Below, piece after piece: positions 1 through 7,865 of a stretch of 53,789 nt of DNA. The notes beneath the pieces were generated by a model, which searched no databases, was not told the origin of the DNA, and worked only from the letters and a program-made list of their open reading frames with translations. Position 1 is the first letter of the stretch; the number at the start of each line of letters is the position of its first letter. Position numbers and translations under genes: made by a program. Source of the stretch: Candidatus Omnitrophota bacterium (GTDB lineage: Bacteria; Omnitrophota; Gorgyraeia; Duberdicusellales; 4484-171). The DNA lies in contig WJJJ01000025.1 in the NCBI GenBank assembly GCA_014729775.1, positions 1 through 53,789 of the forward strand, given 5' to 3'.

Positions 1-537
1 CGGCACGCCCGGGAACTGGCCGCGGCCGGTGCGGACGCAGTGAAGATCGAGTGGGGGGATTGCTGCCGTGCGGCCGTCCGTGCCGTCCGGGAAGCCGGGA
101 TCCCGGTCATGGGACATGTCGGACTTACTCCGCAGACCGTGCATCTTTTGGGCGGTTTCCGAGTGCAGGGGAAAACCCCGCAGGCGGCCGCCAAACTCAT
201 TCAGCAGGCGAAAATGATGGAAGAGGACGGCGTGTTCTCTCTGGTGATTGAATGCGTGCCGGCTGCGCTTGCCGAACGCCTGACCCGTGAGGTGGAAGTG
301 CCTACGATCGGAATCGGTGCCGGTCCGGGATGCGACGGACAGGTACTGGTCCTTTACGATCTGCTGGGGCTGTATCCGGGGAAACGTCCCAGATTCGTCC
401 GCGGATACGAAGATTTCTCGCGCCGAGCCCGGTCGGCGGCGGAAAGGTTTTGTCAGGACGTCAGCCGCGGGGATTTTCCAAAGACGGCGGAAAGTTTTCA
501 TTCAGCGGCACCGCCGCCGGAGAATAAAGAGTTGTAG
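1..537 (+). CDS. panB: 3-methyl-2-oxobutanoate hydroxymethyltransferase, C-terminal part
   Basis: Makes ketopantoate from 2-oxoisovalerate and methylene-tetrahydrofolate, the first committed step of pantothenate/CoA synthesis. The reading frame is open to base 1, so the start lies outside the window; 178 residues of a protein usually about 265-280 long remain. Visible family motifs are GADAVKIE near the cut end, MGHVGLTPQ, LVIECVP (its Glu is the catalytic base in the family) and IGAGPGCDGQVLVLYDLLG. The last 25 or so residues are a low-complexity Pro/Glu tail. panD lies three genes downstream, with pta-ackA in between. Confidence 0.96.
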   Translation, partial: RHARELAAAGADAVKIEWGDCCRAAVRAVREAGIPVMGHVGLTPQTVHLLGGFRVQGKTPQAAAKLIQQAKMMEEDGVFSLVIECVPAALAERLTREVEVPTIGIGAGPGCDGQVLVLYDLLGLYPGKRPRFVRGYEDFSRRARSAAERFCQDVSRGDFPKTAESFHSAAPPPENKEL

Positions 538-560
538 AAGGCTATATTTTATGATAATAT
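532..560 (+). promoter_or_regulatory. Possible weak sigma-70 promoter for pta-ackA
   Basis: TTGTAG (532-537, overlapping the panB stop codon), 17 bases, then TAATAT (555-560), in an A/T-rich 62-base gap ahead of pta. Both hexamers are poor matches (3/6 and 4/6), so this is a weak candidate supported mainly by spacing and local base composition. Confidence 0.25.
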
Positions 561-599
561 TCACTTTCTTGTGTAACTCGCGTGAAGAAAGGGGATTAA

Positions 600-1556
600 A
601 TGGATGACGTGATCCAGAAATTACGGAAGAAGGCGAAGCGCGAACCGAAAAGGATCGTGTTTCCCGAAGCGCAGGATGAACGGGTACTGGAGGCGGTCAA
701 ACAGATCGAGCAAGAGGGGATTGCCCGTCCGCTGCTGCTCACCCAGGATAATCTCGAACCGGAACGCCAGGAAGAGTTTGCTACCAGGTTTCATGAACGG
801 AAACAGATAAAGGGCGTCAGCTACGAAGAAGCGCGGGAGCTCATGGAAAATCCGCTGTATTACGCTTCGATGATGACCCGTTACGGGTACGCCGACGGGT
901 TTGTGGCCGGGGCGACGTTTACTACCTCGTCGGTGATCCGCACGGCGATGAACTGTCTCGAGATCGACAAGCGGGTAGGGCTTATCTCGAGCTGCTTTAT
1001 TATGTCGGTGCCCGAGTGTTCCTACGGTGAGCAGGGGCTGTTCATATACGCTGATTGCGGGGTGATCCCCTATCCTACCAGTGAGCAGCTCGCCAATATT
1101 TCCATTTCCTGCGCCCGGTTCGCGCGGGACGTGTTAGGGATCGTTCCCCGCGTAGCCCTGTTGAGCTTTTCTACGAAAGGGAGCGCTTCAGGCCGGTGGG
1201 TCGATAAGATTAAGGACGCTGTTTCCATCGCCCGGGCCAAGAACGATGAGTTCCTGATCGACGGAGAACTTCAGGCAGACTCGGCGCTTGAAACGGACGT
1301 GGCAAAACGGAAAGTCAAAGAAAGCGAAGTGGCCGGGCGGGCCAATGTGCTGATCTTTCCGAATCTGGATGCGGGAAATATCTGTTATAAGCTTACTCAG
1401 CGGTTGGCAAAGGCCCGGGCGGTAGGACCTATTGTGCTGGGAACGATTCAGCCCTGCAGCGACCTCTCCCGCGGATGCGATGTGTCTGATATCGTCGATT
1501 GTACCGCGGTGACCGTCGTGCGCTCCCAGGCCGGACAACAGCGGGAAAAGAAATGA
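600..1556 (+). CDS. pta: Phosphate acetyltransferase
   Basis: Converts acetyl-CoA and phosphate to acetyl phosphate and CoA in the cytosol; with AckA it forms the acetate/ATP branch. 318 residues, the usual length of the short single-domain Pta class (about 325). Recognisable blocks are the N-terminal RIVFPEAQDERVLEA, the middle FSTKGSASG, and the C-terminal FPNLDAGNICYKLTQRLA and DLSRGCDVSDIVD. The start ATG follows a GAAAGGGGA Shine-Dalgarno. Its stop overlaps the ackA start (ATGA). A phosphate butyryltransferase is the main alternative in the family, but pairing with an acetate-kinase-like gene favours Pta. Confidence 0.95.
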   Translation: MDDVIQKLRKKAKREPKRIVFPEAQDERVLEAVKQIEQEGIARPLLLTQDNLEPERQEEFATRFHERKQIKGVSYEEARELMENPLYYASMMTRYGYADGFVAGATFTTSSVIRTAMNCLEIDKRVGLISSCFIMSVPECSYGEQGLFIYADCGVIPYPTSEQLANISISCARFARDVLGIVPRVALLSFSTKGSASGRWVDKIKDAVSIARAKNDEFLIDGELQADSALETDVAKRKVKESEVAGRANVLIFPNLDAGNICYKLTQRLAKARAVGPIVLGTIQPCSDLSRGCDVSDIVDCTAVTVVRSQAGQQREKK

Positions 1557-2653
1557 ACATTCTCGTCATCAATTGCGGAAGTTCGTCGATCAAATATAAA
1601 CTGTATCGGTTCCCCGGAGGGGAGATGCGGGCCAAGGGAACGATCGAACGGATAGGAGAGCATGATTCTCCGTTCAGCGATCATACCAGCGGAATTCAGG
1701 AAATGTACCGCCGTCTGCGTGACGAGCGCGTCATTGATGATCCCAAGGCGATTGATGCGATCGGTCACCGGGTGGTTCACGGCGGCGAGACGTTTCGTCA
1801 GCCGCACCTGATTGACAAGGAAGTAGTAAAAAATATTGAAGAATGCGCAGAGTTCGCGCCTCTGCACAATCCTCCCAATCTCGCGGGAATTCGAGGATGC
1901 CGGCAGGTGAGTCCGGACAGCGTCCAGGTGGCGGTTTTTGATACGGCGTTTCATCAGACCCTTCCCGAAAGCGCCTATTACTATCCTTTGCCCCTTGAAT
2001 ATTACCGGAAATACCGCATCCGGAAATACGGATTCCATGGCACCTCTCACCGTTTCGTCGCGCTGGAGGCGGCCCGGCACCTGAATCGGCGGCTGGAGGA
2101 GTTGAAACTGATCACCTGCCATTTGGGGAACGGGTGCAGTATCACCGCGATTGACCGCGGACGTTCCGTTGACACGTCGATGGGGTTTACTCCGCTGGAA
2201 GGACTGATGATGGGCACCCGCTGCGGCGACGTGGATGCGGCGGCGGTGCTCACTATCATGGAGAAAGAGGGGCTGGACGTTCCCAAAATGAACCGGATTC
2301 TCAATCGGGAAAGCGGACTGAGGGGCATTTCCGGAGTAAGCAACGATATCAGGGAAATCAAAGCGGAAATAAGCCGGGGGAACGGACAGGCCCGCCTCGC
2401 GCTTGAGATGTTCCTTTACCGGATAAAAAAATACATCGGAGCGTATTATTTCGTGCTGGGCGGGGCGGACGCGGTGTGCTTTACCGCGGGAATCGGAGAA
2501 AATAATCCGGAGATCATCGCGCGCATGGAAAAAGAGATCCTCGCCGCCGCGGCCGGGAATACGCGGGTTCTCGTCATCCCGACCGACGAGGAACGGATGA
2601 TCGCCAATTTAACCTATGAGATGGTGGGAGAGGCCGGTAATGATGCGGACTAA
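1553..2653 (+). CDS. ackA: Acetate kinase
   Basis: Transfers the phosphoryl group of acetyl phosphate to ADP, giving acetate and ATP. The start is the ATG overlapping the pta stop; the protein then begins MNILVINCGSSSIKYKL, the standard N-terminal phosphate-binding block. Other motifs are GHRVVHGGE, APLHNPPNLAGI, DTAFHQTLPE, YGFHGTSHRFV, HLGNGCS, MGTRCGDVD and FTAGIGENN. 366 residues, somewhat shorter than the usual about 400. It is translationally coupled to pta and overlaps panD by 14 bases. Confidence 0.96.
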   Translation: MNILVINCGSSSIKYKLYRFPGGEMRAKGTIERIGEHDSPFSDHTSGIQEMYRRLRDERVIDDPKAIDAIGHRVVHGGETFRQPHLIDKEVVKNIEECAEFAPLHNPPNLAGIRGCRQVSPDSVQVAVFDTAFHQTLPESAYYYPLPLEYYRKYRIRKYGFHGTSHRFVALEAARHLNRRLEELKLITCHLGNGCSITAIDRGRSVDTSMGFTPLEGLMMGTRCGDVDAAAVLTIMEKEGLDVPKMNRILNRESGLRGISGVSNDIREIKAEISRGNGQARLALEMFLYRIKKYIGAYYFVLGGADAVCFTAGIGENNPEIIARMEKEILAAAAGNTRVLVIPTDEERMIANLTYEMVGEAGNDAD

Positions 2654-3002
2654 ACTTAAATCGAAGATCAGTTACGCCACGGTGACGCAAACCGAGCTGT
2701 ATTATCAGGGCAGTATCACTATTGCCGAAGATATCATGATTGCTGCCGATCTCATGGAAGGCGAAAAAGTGGAGGTGCTCAACCTGCATAACGGCGTACG
2801 GCTGGAAACCTACGTCATTCGAGGTGAGAAAGGGAGCGGGTGCATTTGTCTCAACGGTCCGGCGGCCCGGCTGGGCTATACCGGCGATAAGGTATTTATT
2901 CTGTCCTATGGACTGTATGCCGAAGAGGAAGCCGCGCGCGCGAAAGCGCGGTTCGTGGAACTGGGAGAGGGGAATGCAATTACGGATACACAAGTGGCCT
3001 GA
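2640..3002 (+). CDS. panD: Aspartate 1-decarboxylase precursor
   Basis: Makes beta-alanine for pantothenate. PanD is a pyruvoyl enzyme that self-cleaves at a Gly-Ser bond. Starting at the first of two tandem ATGs puts that bond at Gly24-Ser25 (YYQGSITI) and Arg54 and Tyr58 in their usual places, matching standard numbering, so I chose that start. ICLNGPAARLGYTGD is the conserved C-terminal block. 120 residues is normal. The start lies inside the end of ackA, so translation is probably coupled. Its separation from panB by pta-ackA is noted as a finding. Confidence 0.96.
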   Translation: MMRTKLKSKISYATVTQTELYYQGSITIAEDIMIAADLMEGEKVEVLNLHNGVRLETYVIRGEKGSGCICLNGPAARLGYTGDKVFILSYGLYAEEEAARAKARFVELGEGNAITDTQVA

Positions 3003-3489
3003 AAAAATACTCAAAAAGAGATGCCGCCGCGTAGAAAAGGTCGACGCCCGGATTCAGGAAATGTTCCGGGAAATGTACTCGCTGATGCAGGTCCATCGCG
3101 GGATCGGACTCGCGGCGAATCAGGGTGGACTCGATCTGTGCCTGGTCGTGATCGCTACCGAAGAGTCGACGTTTCAACTGGCCAATCCCCGGGTGGTCAA
3201 AAAAGAAGGCAGGATCACGTTTACCGAGGGATGTTTAAGTTTTCCCGGTCTTGAGGTGGACACGGTCCGTGCCCGCAAAGTGTGGGTGCAGGCGCTGAAC
3301 GAGGAAGGCGAAGAGGTGGAGATCGAGGCCGAGGACGTGCTGGCCGTGGTGTTCCAGCACGAGATCGATCACGTCAACGGTATTCCCTTTTTCCGCCGGG
3401 CGAAGTGGCGGGATCGGATCCGGCTGTATCCTCAGCTGAAAAAAATTGTCAAGGAGACACGTAATGAACTGCGAAAATCAGCAACATAA
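2974..3489 (+). CDS. def: Peptide deformylase
   Basis: Removes the formyl group from the initiator methionine of nascent proteins; Fe2+/Zn2+ hydrolase in the cytosol. All three family motifs are intact: GIGLAANQ (residues 43-50), EGCLS (85-89, Cys87 a metal ligand) and HEIDH (129-133, two His ligands and catalytic Glu). 171 residues. The start ATG follows GGGAGAGGGG and overlaps the end of panD by 29 bases. A longer in-frame upstream extension runs antisensically out of phase with panD and has no family similarity, so it was discarded. Confidence 0.96.
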   Translation: MQLRIHKWPEKILKKRCRRVEKVDARIQEMFREMYSLMQVHRGIGLAANQGGLDLCLVVIATEESTFQLANPRVVKKEGRITFTEGCLSFPGLEVDTVRARKVWVQALNEEGEEVEIEAEDVLAVVFQHEIDHVNGIPFFRRAKWRDRIRLYPQLKKIVKETRNELRKSAT

Positions 3490-3661
3490 CGCGCCGCGCT
3501 GCAGCTGTACCTATCCCGGCTGCAGCCGCAAAGGGAAATGCGGTGAGTGTATTCAATATCATCGTGCCGCGGGGGAACTTCCCGGCTGTCTGTTCCCGCC
3601 TGAAGCGGAAAAGACATACGACCGGTCGATCGCGCATTTCGTGGCAATCCATTCAAAATGA
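3464..3661 (+). CDS. Cys-rich small cytosolic protein (DUF6485-like)
   Basis: 65 residues with an N-terminal cysteine cluster: CSCTYPGC, then KGKCGEC, then [17 protein letters not shown]. The spacing of six or more Cys suggests a metal-binding or redox site. I recognise the pattern as a small conserved protein (DUF6485 as I recall it); no function is known to me. The start ATG follows AAGGAGACACGT and lies inside the last codons of def; the stop overlaps the trxB start (ATGA). The position directly before thioredoxin reductase fits a thiol or metal role, but that is inference. Confidence 0.82.
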   Translation: MNCENQQHNAPRCSCTYPGCSRKGKCGECIQYHRAAGELPGCLFPPEAEKTYDRSIAHFVAIHSK

Positions 3662-4587
3662 AGAATACTGAGCTTGCGATTATCGGAGGCGGGATCGCCG
3701 GGGTGAGCAGTGCGGTATACGCGCAGCGGGCGGGACTTGAGTGCGCGCTGTTTGAAGCCAATACCATCGGCGGACAGCTGTTGTGGATGGAAACGGTGGA
3801 TAATTACGTGGGCGTGGATGCCGGTATTCGCGGCCTGCAGCTTGCCGAAAGCCTGAAAAAAAACATCCAGGATCTGGAAATCCCCTTTTTCCCGCACGCA
3901 GTCAAGGCGGTCACTCCGGAAGAAGATTCATTCGTGCTGACGACCGACAAAGGTCCCGTGCAGACAAGGGGTATCGTCGTGGCGACCGGGGCGCGGTTCA
4001 GGACTCTGGGGGTGCCCGGAGAAGAGGAGTTGACCGGCAAGGGAGTTTCCTATTGCGCGGTATGTGACGGATTCTTCTTTCGGAAGAAAAAAGTGCTGGT
4101 GGTTGGAGGAGGGAACACCGCGGTCGAGGAAGCCCTGTATCTTGCACAGTTTGCCGGGCAGGTGACGCTTGTCCACAGACGGGACCGGTTACGGGCAATG
4201 CGTTCTCTGCAGGAGAAACTCTTCAGTCAGGAGAATGTAGAGATCCTGTATTCCCGGACGGTGGAGGAGATCCAGGGAGAGGGAGCGGTCAACGGGGCAC
4301 TCCTGAAGCATGCGGAAACCGGAGAAAATGAAGTCCTTCCCGCTGACGGGATCTTCGTGGCGATCGGGGTGACGCCGGTTACCGAACTCGTGCGCGGGCT
4401 GGTTGATACCGATAAAGGGGGATTTATTCTCACGGATCAGGAAATGGCAACCTCACGCACGCATATCTGGTCCTGTGGAGATTGCCGCAAGCGGCCGCTC
4501 CGGCAGTTGATCACCGCCGCCTCGGAAGGCGCGATCGCCGCACTGAGCGTGTACCGGAGTCTGCGCGGCGGATATATTAGTTCGTAA
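3658..4587 (+). CDS. trxB: Thioredoxin-disulfide reductase
   Basis: NADPH-dependent flavoprotein that reduces thioredoxin. 309 residues. The FAD site is IIGGGIAG at the N terminus, the redox pair is CAVC (Cys133/Cys136) in the NADPH domain, and the NADPH site is [10 protein letters not shown] followed by HRRDRLR, the HRRxxxR signature for NADPH. The C-terminal [21 protein letters not shown] binds FAD. No thioredoxin gene is in the window. ATGA overlap with the small Cys-rich gene upstream. Confidence 0.95.
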   Translation: MKNTELAIIGGGIAGVSSAVYAQRAGLECALFEANTIGGQLLWMETVDNYVGVDAGIRGLQLAESLKKNIQDLEIPFFPHAVKAVTPEEDSFVLTTDKGPVQTRGIVVATGARFRTLGVPGEEELTGKGVSYCAVCDGFFFRKKKVLVVGGGNTAVEEALYLAQFAGQVTLVHRRDRLRAMRSLQEKLFSQENVEILYSRTVEEIQGEGAVNGALLKHAETGENEVLPADGIFVAIGVTPVTELVRGLVDTDKGGFILTDQEMATSRTHIWSCGDCRKRPLRQLITAASEGAIAALSVYRSLRGGYISS

Positions 4588-4590
4588 AAG

Positions 4591-5556
4591 GTGAAAAAGA
4601 AATACCTATTCTTTACCTTCCGGATATTTTGCAGTTTTGCTTTTTTGTACGCGCTCTTTCACATAGTGCCCTATCGGGGGCTGGTCGAACTCTGGCCGCG
4701 CGTCCGGCTTTCGTTCGCCGCGTGTTCCGCCGCCGCGTTTTCCGCCGGTCTGTTCCTGGGGATCATCCGCTGGAAATATATCATGCACGCGTTGCAAATC
4801 CCGGCATCGGGCAGGGAAACCGTGAGTGCTTATTTCTCCGGCCTTTTTCTCAATCTTTTTTTTCCGTCCGTGCTCGCCGGCGATATGTTTCGCGGATTCG
4901 GTATCACCCGTCGTCACCGGGCGCCCCGGCACGTGTTTTCTTCCCTGGTCATGGACCGGCTGAGTGGTTTGCTCGCGTTGAATCTGGTGGTGGCGGCCGC
5001 GTACTTTTCCGCCTATGCGACGCTGGCGCGGGCGCAGGCGGTGTCCCTTGCGCTGTCGGCGATTACCGTGCTCAATGTCTGCATCGTTTCGCTGGTAGTC
5101 AGCCGGACGTTTTTCCGTTTTCTGCTCGCGTTGGTGGGGCCTGTCCGCCGGCTGCGCGCGCGCGTGGTCCTTCTGCATCGGCATTTGTATTATTTCCGCC
5201 GCCATCCGCTGTTTTTTCTGTACACGCTCCTTTTTTCTCTGTGTATTCAGTGTATGACCGCGGTCTCCTTTTATTTTGCCGCCAGAGCCCTGGGGGCGCA
5301 GGCAGATCTGAAAATTTTTCTGTGCCTGGCGCCGGTGATCATGTTGATCGCGTTCATTCCGGTGACCATTGCCGGAGCAGGGACCAGAGAAGCCGCGTCG
5401 GTATACTTTTTTTCTCTGTTCGGCATCAGTGAACCGGTTGCGCTCGGAATCGCGCTGCTGAATTTTTTCTATCTGGTTACCGTTGGCCTTGCGGGAGGAG
5501 TAGTGTATGTTGCATTTTATCATCGATGGCTTCAATCTCATTCACGCCGTCAGTGA
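4591..5556 (+). CDS. Flippase-like integral membrane protein (LPG synthase TM-domain family)
   Basis: 321 residues with about eight hydrophobic segments and no soluble domain. The repeated pattern (RWKYIMHALQIP, YFSGLFLNLFFPSVLAGDMFRGF, VMDRLSGLLAL, FIPVTIAGAGTREAASVYFF) is that of the lysylphosphatidylglycerol synthase transmembrane family (PF03706, formerly UPF0104). Members without the synthase domain are thought to move lipids or lipid-linked sugars across the inner membrane; the substrate is unknown here. GTG start three bases after the trxB stop. It overlaps the next gene by 50 bases. Confidence 0.88.
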   Translation: MKKKYLFFTFRIFCSFAFLYALFHIVPYRGLVELWPRVRLSFAACSAAAFSAGLFLGIIRWKYIMHALQIPASGRETVSAYFSGLFLNLFFPSVLAGDMFRGFGITRRHRAPRHVFSSLVMDRLSGLLALNLVVAAAYFSAYATLARAQAVSLALSAITVLNVCIVSLVVSRTFFRFLLALVGPVRRLRARVVLLHRHLYYFRRHPLFFLYTLLFSLCIQCMTAVSFYFAARALGAQADLKIFLCLAPVIMLIAFIPVTIAGAGTREAASVYFFSLFGISEPVALGIALLNFFYLVTVGLAGGVVYVAFYHRWLQSHSRRQ

Positions 5557-5965
5557 ACTTGAACATTCCCGGGATCCTCATCCGGATCTGATGTATTATC
5601 TGAAAAGGAGAAGGTTGACCGGAAGCCGGAACAATCGAGTAACGGTCGTGTTCGACGGATGGCCGCCTCTGCATTTTCATGAGAAAGAATACCGGGTAGT
5701 GTTCAGCGGCGACCGGGATGCCGATACCTCTATCGTGGCCAGGGTCCGCGCCTCACGGCCTGCCAGTGAAACCGTGGTCGTGACCGACGACCGTCAATTG
5801 CGCCAATCCGTAAAAAAACTCGGCGCGAGAGTCCGGGGAACACGGGAATTCCTGACCGCACCTCTTAAACCCGGAAACGGACAGAAAAAACACATTCCTC
5901 ATTCTGTGCGTAAAAAAATCACTGATGAAATGAGCCGGATATGGCTGAACGAAGATACCCCCTGA
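5507..5965 (+). CDS. NYN-domain ribonuclease (YacP/Rae1-like)
   Basis: 152 residues of PIN-like NYN fold (PF05991). Acidic active-site positions are visible: FIIDGFNLIH at the N terminus, VVFDG in the middle, SGDRDADTSIV and VVTDDRQL. In Bacillus, the family member YacP (Rae1) is a ribosome-associated A-site endonuclease; similar activity here is inference. A C-terminal tail of about 35 residues is rich in Lys/Pro. The start follows GGGAGGAG and lies inside the upstream membrane-protein gene; its end overlaps the next gene by 25 bases. Confidence 0.85.
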   Translation: MLHFIIDGFNLIHAVSELEHSRDPHPDLMYYLKRRRLTGSRNNRVTVVFDGWPPLHFHEKEYRVVFSGDRDADTSIVARVRASRPASETVVVTDDRQLRQSVKKLGARVRGTREFLTAPLKPGNGQKKHIPHSVRKKITDEMSRIWLNEDTP

Positions 5966-6756
5966 ATTTCATTGCCTTTCTGGGAACGGCCGGAGCCCGG
6001 TTCGTCATGATCCGGCAGCTGCGGTCGTCCGGGGGCATTTGGCTGCGGTATCAAGGGCACCAGATCTCTCTGGATCCCGGACCCGGCGCGCTGGTGCGCG
6101 CACTCTCGGCCCGGCCGCCTTTTGATCCCCGGCAGCTGGATACGGTGATCCTCACTCACCGTCACCTCGATCATTCGGGAGATCTGAATGTCATGATTGA
6201 GGCGATGACTTCCGGGGGACGGATTAAAAAGGGGACGGTGTTCCTGCCGGAAGATGCCCAGGGACCGGAAGGGATTTTTCTTCCCTATCTGAGATCTTAT
6301 GCGGCCGGCGTCCGTACCCTGCGTCCGGGCGTATTCCGGTCCGGGAAAGTGCGTTTCCGTGTTCCGCTCCGGAATGCGCATCCCGTCCAGACCTACGGTC
6401 TCATTTTTGAATTCGGCCGGCAGCGGGTCGGGTATATGTCCGACACCGCCTGTCTTCCCCGGTTGTGTGACGCCTATCGGGGGGTGGACACGCTGATCAT
6501 GAACACCGTCTTTCCCCGGGCACGGGCGGGCGCCGCCCATCTTTCCCTGGACGAAGCCGTGGAGCTGCTGGCCTGCATCCGTCCCCGCCGTGCCGTGCTC
6601 ACCCATTTCGGCACGCCGATGCTCCGGGCAGATCCGGTCCGAATTGAGCGCGCTCTGCGGAAAAAGTTCCCGTTTCCGGTGTATTGCGCCCATGACGGGA
6701 TGGTCCTGCCGATGAGCCCCAAAAAAGCGAAAAAAGACGGGAAAAAGGGGATTTGA
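5941..6756 (+). CDS. Metallo-beta-lactamase-fold hydrolase
   Basis: 271 residues. The zinc motif is LTHRHLDHSGD (HxHxDH), with a later SDTA Asp ligand and VLTHFG His, and a C-terminal Lys-rich tail. FLGTAGARF at the N terminus followed by LDPGPGALVRAL resembles the RNase Z/PhnP-like branch (oligonucleotide or cyclic phosphate hydrolases) more than glyoxalase II. The substrate cannot be told from sequence. Overlap with the NYN nuclease suggests co-translation and possibly a shared RNA role. The last gene of this tightly coupled run. Confidence 0.87.
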   Translation: MAERRYPLNFIAFLGTAGARFVMIRQLRSSGGIWLRYQGHQISLDPGPGALVRALSARPPFDPRQLDTVILTHRHLDHSGDLNVMIEAMTSGGRIKKGTVFLPEDAQGPEGIFLPYLRSYAAGVRTLRPGVFRSGKVRFRVPLRNAHPVQTYGLIFEFGRQRVGYMSDTACLPRLCDAYRGVDTLIMNTVFPRARAGAAHLSLDEAVELLACIRPRRAVLTHFGTPMLRADPVRIERALRKKFPFPVYCAHDGMVLPMSPKKAKKDGKKGI

Positions 6757-6869
6757 GTCCTTGAGAGAGTGGCCTTCTCCGGCGACAATAATATGAAAAG
6801 GGGAAGTGTCCGCGAACGGCGGATCAAGAAAAAGAAGAGCACCCTACACCAGTGAATAAGGAGGGAAAA

Positions 6870-7457
6870 ATGAAAAGGGTTATGCAGATAACCGGGGTAT
6901 TGGCAATTTTCATGCTGCTATTTTCTTCTGACGGCAGCGCGCAGGTCAGTGAATCGTTCAACGTGGAAGCGACAATTCCCCGGCAGAATTCGTTCAACGT
7001 GACGATCACCCGGGTGGAAGGCAATACCACGAATACGACCAATGCAGTTGATTTCGGCAGGCTTACGTTCGATCCGCAGTTGAATATCTTTACCGCGGAC
7101 GCGTACTATTTCGTCGATATCGGCGTGGGCACCAACACGCCGCAATGGTCGTTGGAGCACGCGGTCACGCCGGTGCAGCGCGCCGGAGGCGAGGATACGC
7201 TGGACGACCACATTAACGTGGTGTTCGTCAAACAGCTGAGCGATATCGCGTCTGAACAGCTGAGCAAAGTGAGTTATGCCAACAGCGATGAGCACACATA
7301 TACCCGGGATCAGCTCTCCGGCGGGTGGCTGAGAGTGTTTTACGGAATCGGGACCGGTGACGATCAGGACGCGCCCGGAGTGAGCCCGGTCACGGTGGAG
7401 AAACCGTCCGGTGATTACGTCGGAGAAGTCACGATCACGCTGTTCAGTACGCAGTAA
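6870..7457 (+). CDS. Secreted beta-rich protein of unknown function
   Basis: 195 residues with a clear signal peptide: MKR, a hydrophobic core VMQITGVLAIFMLLF, then a cleavage region SDGSAQ. The mature part is Thr/Asn/Val-rich and beta-like: VEATIPRQNSFNVTITRV near the start, VDFGRLTFDPQ, YYFVDIGVGTNTPQWSLEHAV, FVKQLSDIASEQLSKVSYANS, GGWLRVFYGIGTGDD and a closing GDYVGEVTITLF. I recall similar proteins from uncultured bacteria, but no function. It could be a fimbrial, coat or surface subunit. The start follows AAGGAGGG. It converges with the minus-strand gene, whose stop is only six bases away and whose mature protein has a similar beginning. Confidence 0.8.
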   Translation: MKRVMQITGVLAIFMLLFSSDGSAQVSESFNVEATIPRQNSFNVTITRVEGNTTNTTNAVDFGRLTFDPQLNIFTADAYYFVDIGVGTNTPQWSLEHAVTPVQRAGGEDTLDDHINVVFVKQLSDIASEQLSKVSYANSDEHTYTRDQLSGGWLRVFYGIGTGDDQDAPGVSPVTVEKPSGDYVGEVTITLFSTQ

Positions 7458-7463
7458 CGGACG

Positions 7464-7715
7464 TTAATACTCGAGTACGATGGTGATGATTTCGTATTCG
7501 GGATCCTGATCCGGTGAGGATTCTTGCTTGGAGTCCTTGCCCTGCGGGGATTGATTCCCCTCGTGGGAATCCTGAGCCGTGGTGCGCAGGGTGCGGATCT
7601 TCGGTATGGTGGCGGAGACCGGGTAGACGGCACGCCGGCGGCCGTGGACTGAGCCTTGCGGGGACACGGTAAGAAAGAAGAGTACGCAGAATGTGCAAGC
7701 GACAATTCGGTTCAT
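7464..7715 (-). CDS. Small secreted protein, putative riboswitch target
   Basis: 83 residues and the only minus-strand gene in the window. It has a signal peptide (MNR, core IVACTFCVLFFLTV, cleavage region near GSVHG). The mature part starts VYPVSATIPKIRTLRTT, resembling VEATIPRQNSFNVTI of the 6870-7457 protein, followed by a polar Gln/Ser/Asp-rich stretch and a C-terminal EYEIITIVLEY. It may be a short relative of its neighbour that lacks the middle of the domain. The start codon sits two bases after a perfect terminator hairpin preceded by a cyclic-di-GMP-I-like aptamer. There is no clear Shine-Dalgarno outside the hairpin, which lowers certainty about translation. Confidence 0.65.
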   Translation of the reverse strand: MNRIVACTFCVLFFLTVSPQGSVHGRRRAVYPVSATIPKIRTLRTTAQDSHEGNQSPQGKDSKQESSPDQDPEYEIITIVLEY

Positions 7716-7717
7716 AA

Positions 7718-7745
7718 AAAAGCCCAGGGACCGTCCTGGGCTTTT
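7718..7745 (-). terminator. Perfect 11-bp terminator hairpin, riboswitch expression platform
   Basis: AAAAGCCCAGG (7718-7728) pairs with CCTGGGCTTTT (7735-7745) across a six-base loop. Read on the minus strand the stem is followed by six T and then the ATG of the small secreted gene, so it would attenuate that gene. Read on the plus strand it is followed by TTTTCTCTT and can end transcripts coming from 6870-7457. It therefore looks bidirectional, with the better T tract on the minus strand. Confidence 0.85.
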
Positions 7746-7751
7746 CTCTTC

Positions 7752-7838
7752 TCCCGGCGGTCCCTCATTCCCGTCAGCTGTGCTGCGGGACAGGTGACTT
7801 TGCGTCTTTCGATTACTCGAAAGTTGCCTTTTTCGGGA
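7752..7838 (-). promoter_or_regulatory. Cyclic-di-GMP-I (GEMM) riboswitch aptamer candidate
   Basis: On the minus strand, a closing helix UCCCG/CGGGA (7834-7838 with 7752-7756) encloses a GGCAA element (7824-7828). Next is hairpin P2, UUUCGA/UCGAAA, with GNRA loop GUAA (7807-7822), and then GACGCAAAGUC (7796-7806; family consensus GACGCAAAGCC). Hairpin P3 is UCCCG+CAGC/GCUG+CGGGA with a bulged A (7769-7790). The three-way layout, the GNRA-capped P2 and the two conserved strings match the GEMM-I family. Within 6 bases it runs into a terminator hairpin that abuts the ATG of a secreted protein, the usual arrangement of a transcriptional riboswitch. The 3' conserved segment (GAGGGACCGCC) fits less well. 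A cAMP-GMP (cGAMP) ligand is possible in this family. Confidence 0.82.
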
Positions 7839-7865
7839 TTTCTCCTTGTATGTGCTCCTGTTTCG

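Noticed and set aside
4606-5541. 311-residue open frame on the minus strand
   Set aside because: Fully antisense to the flippase-like membrane gene, very rich in Arg/Gln/His, no motif; a shadow of the real frame.
5899-6693. 264-residue open frame on the minus strand
   Set aside because: Antisense to the metallo-beta-lactamase gene with biased composition and no recognisable domain.
6809-6823. TCCGC/GCGGA hairpin before the secreted-protein gene
   Set aside because: Short stem, no T tract and no other conserved element; likely chance. No convincing promoter was found in this 113-base gap either.
7455-7466. TAACGGACGTTA palindrome covering both convergent stop codons as a terminator
   Set aside because: Stem of only five base pairs with no T tract on either side.
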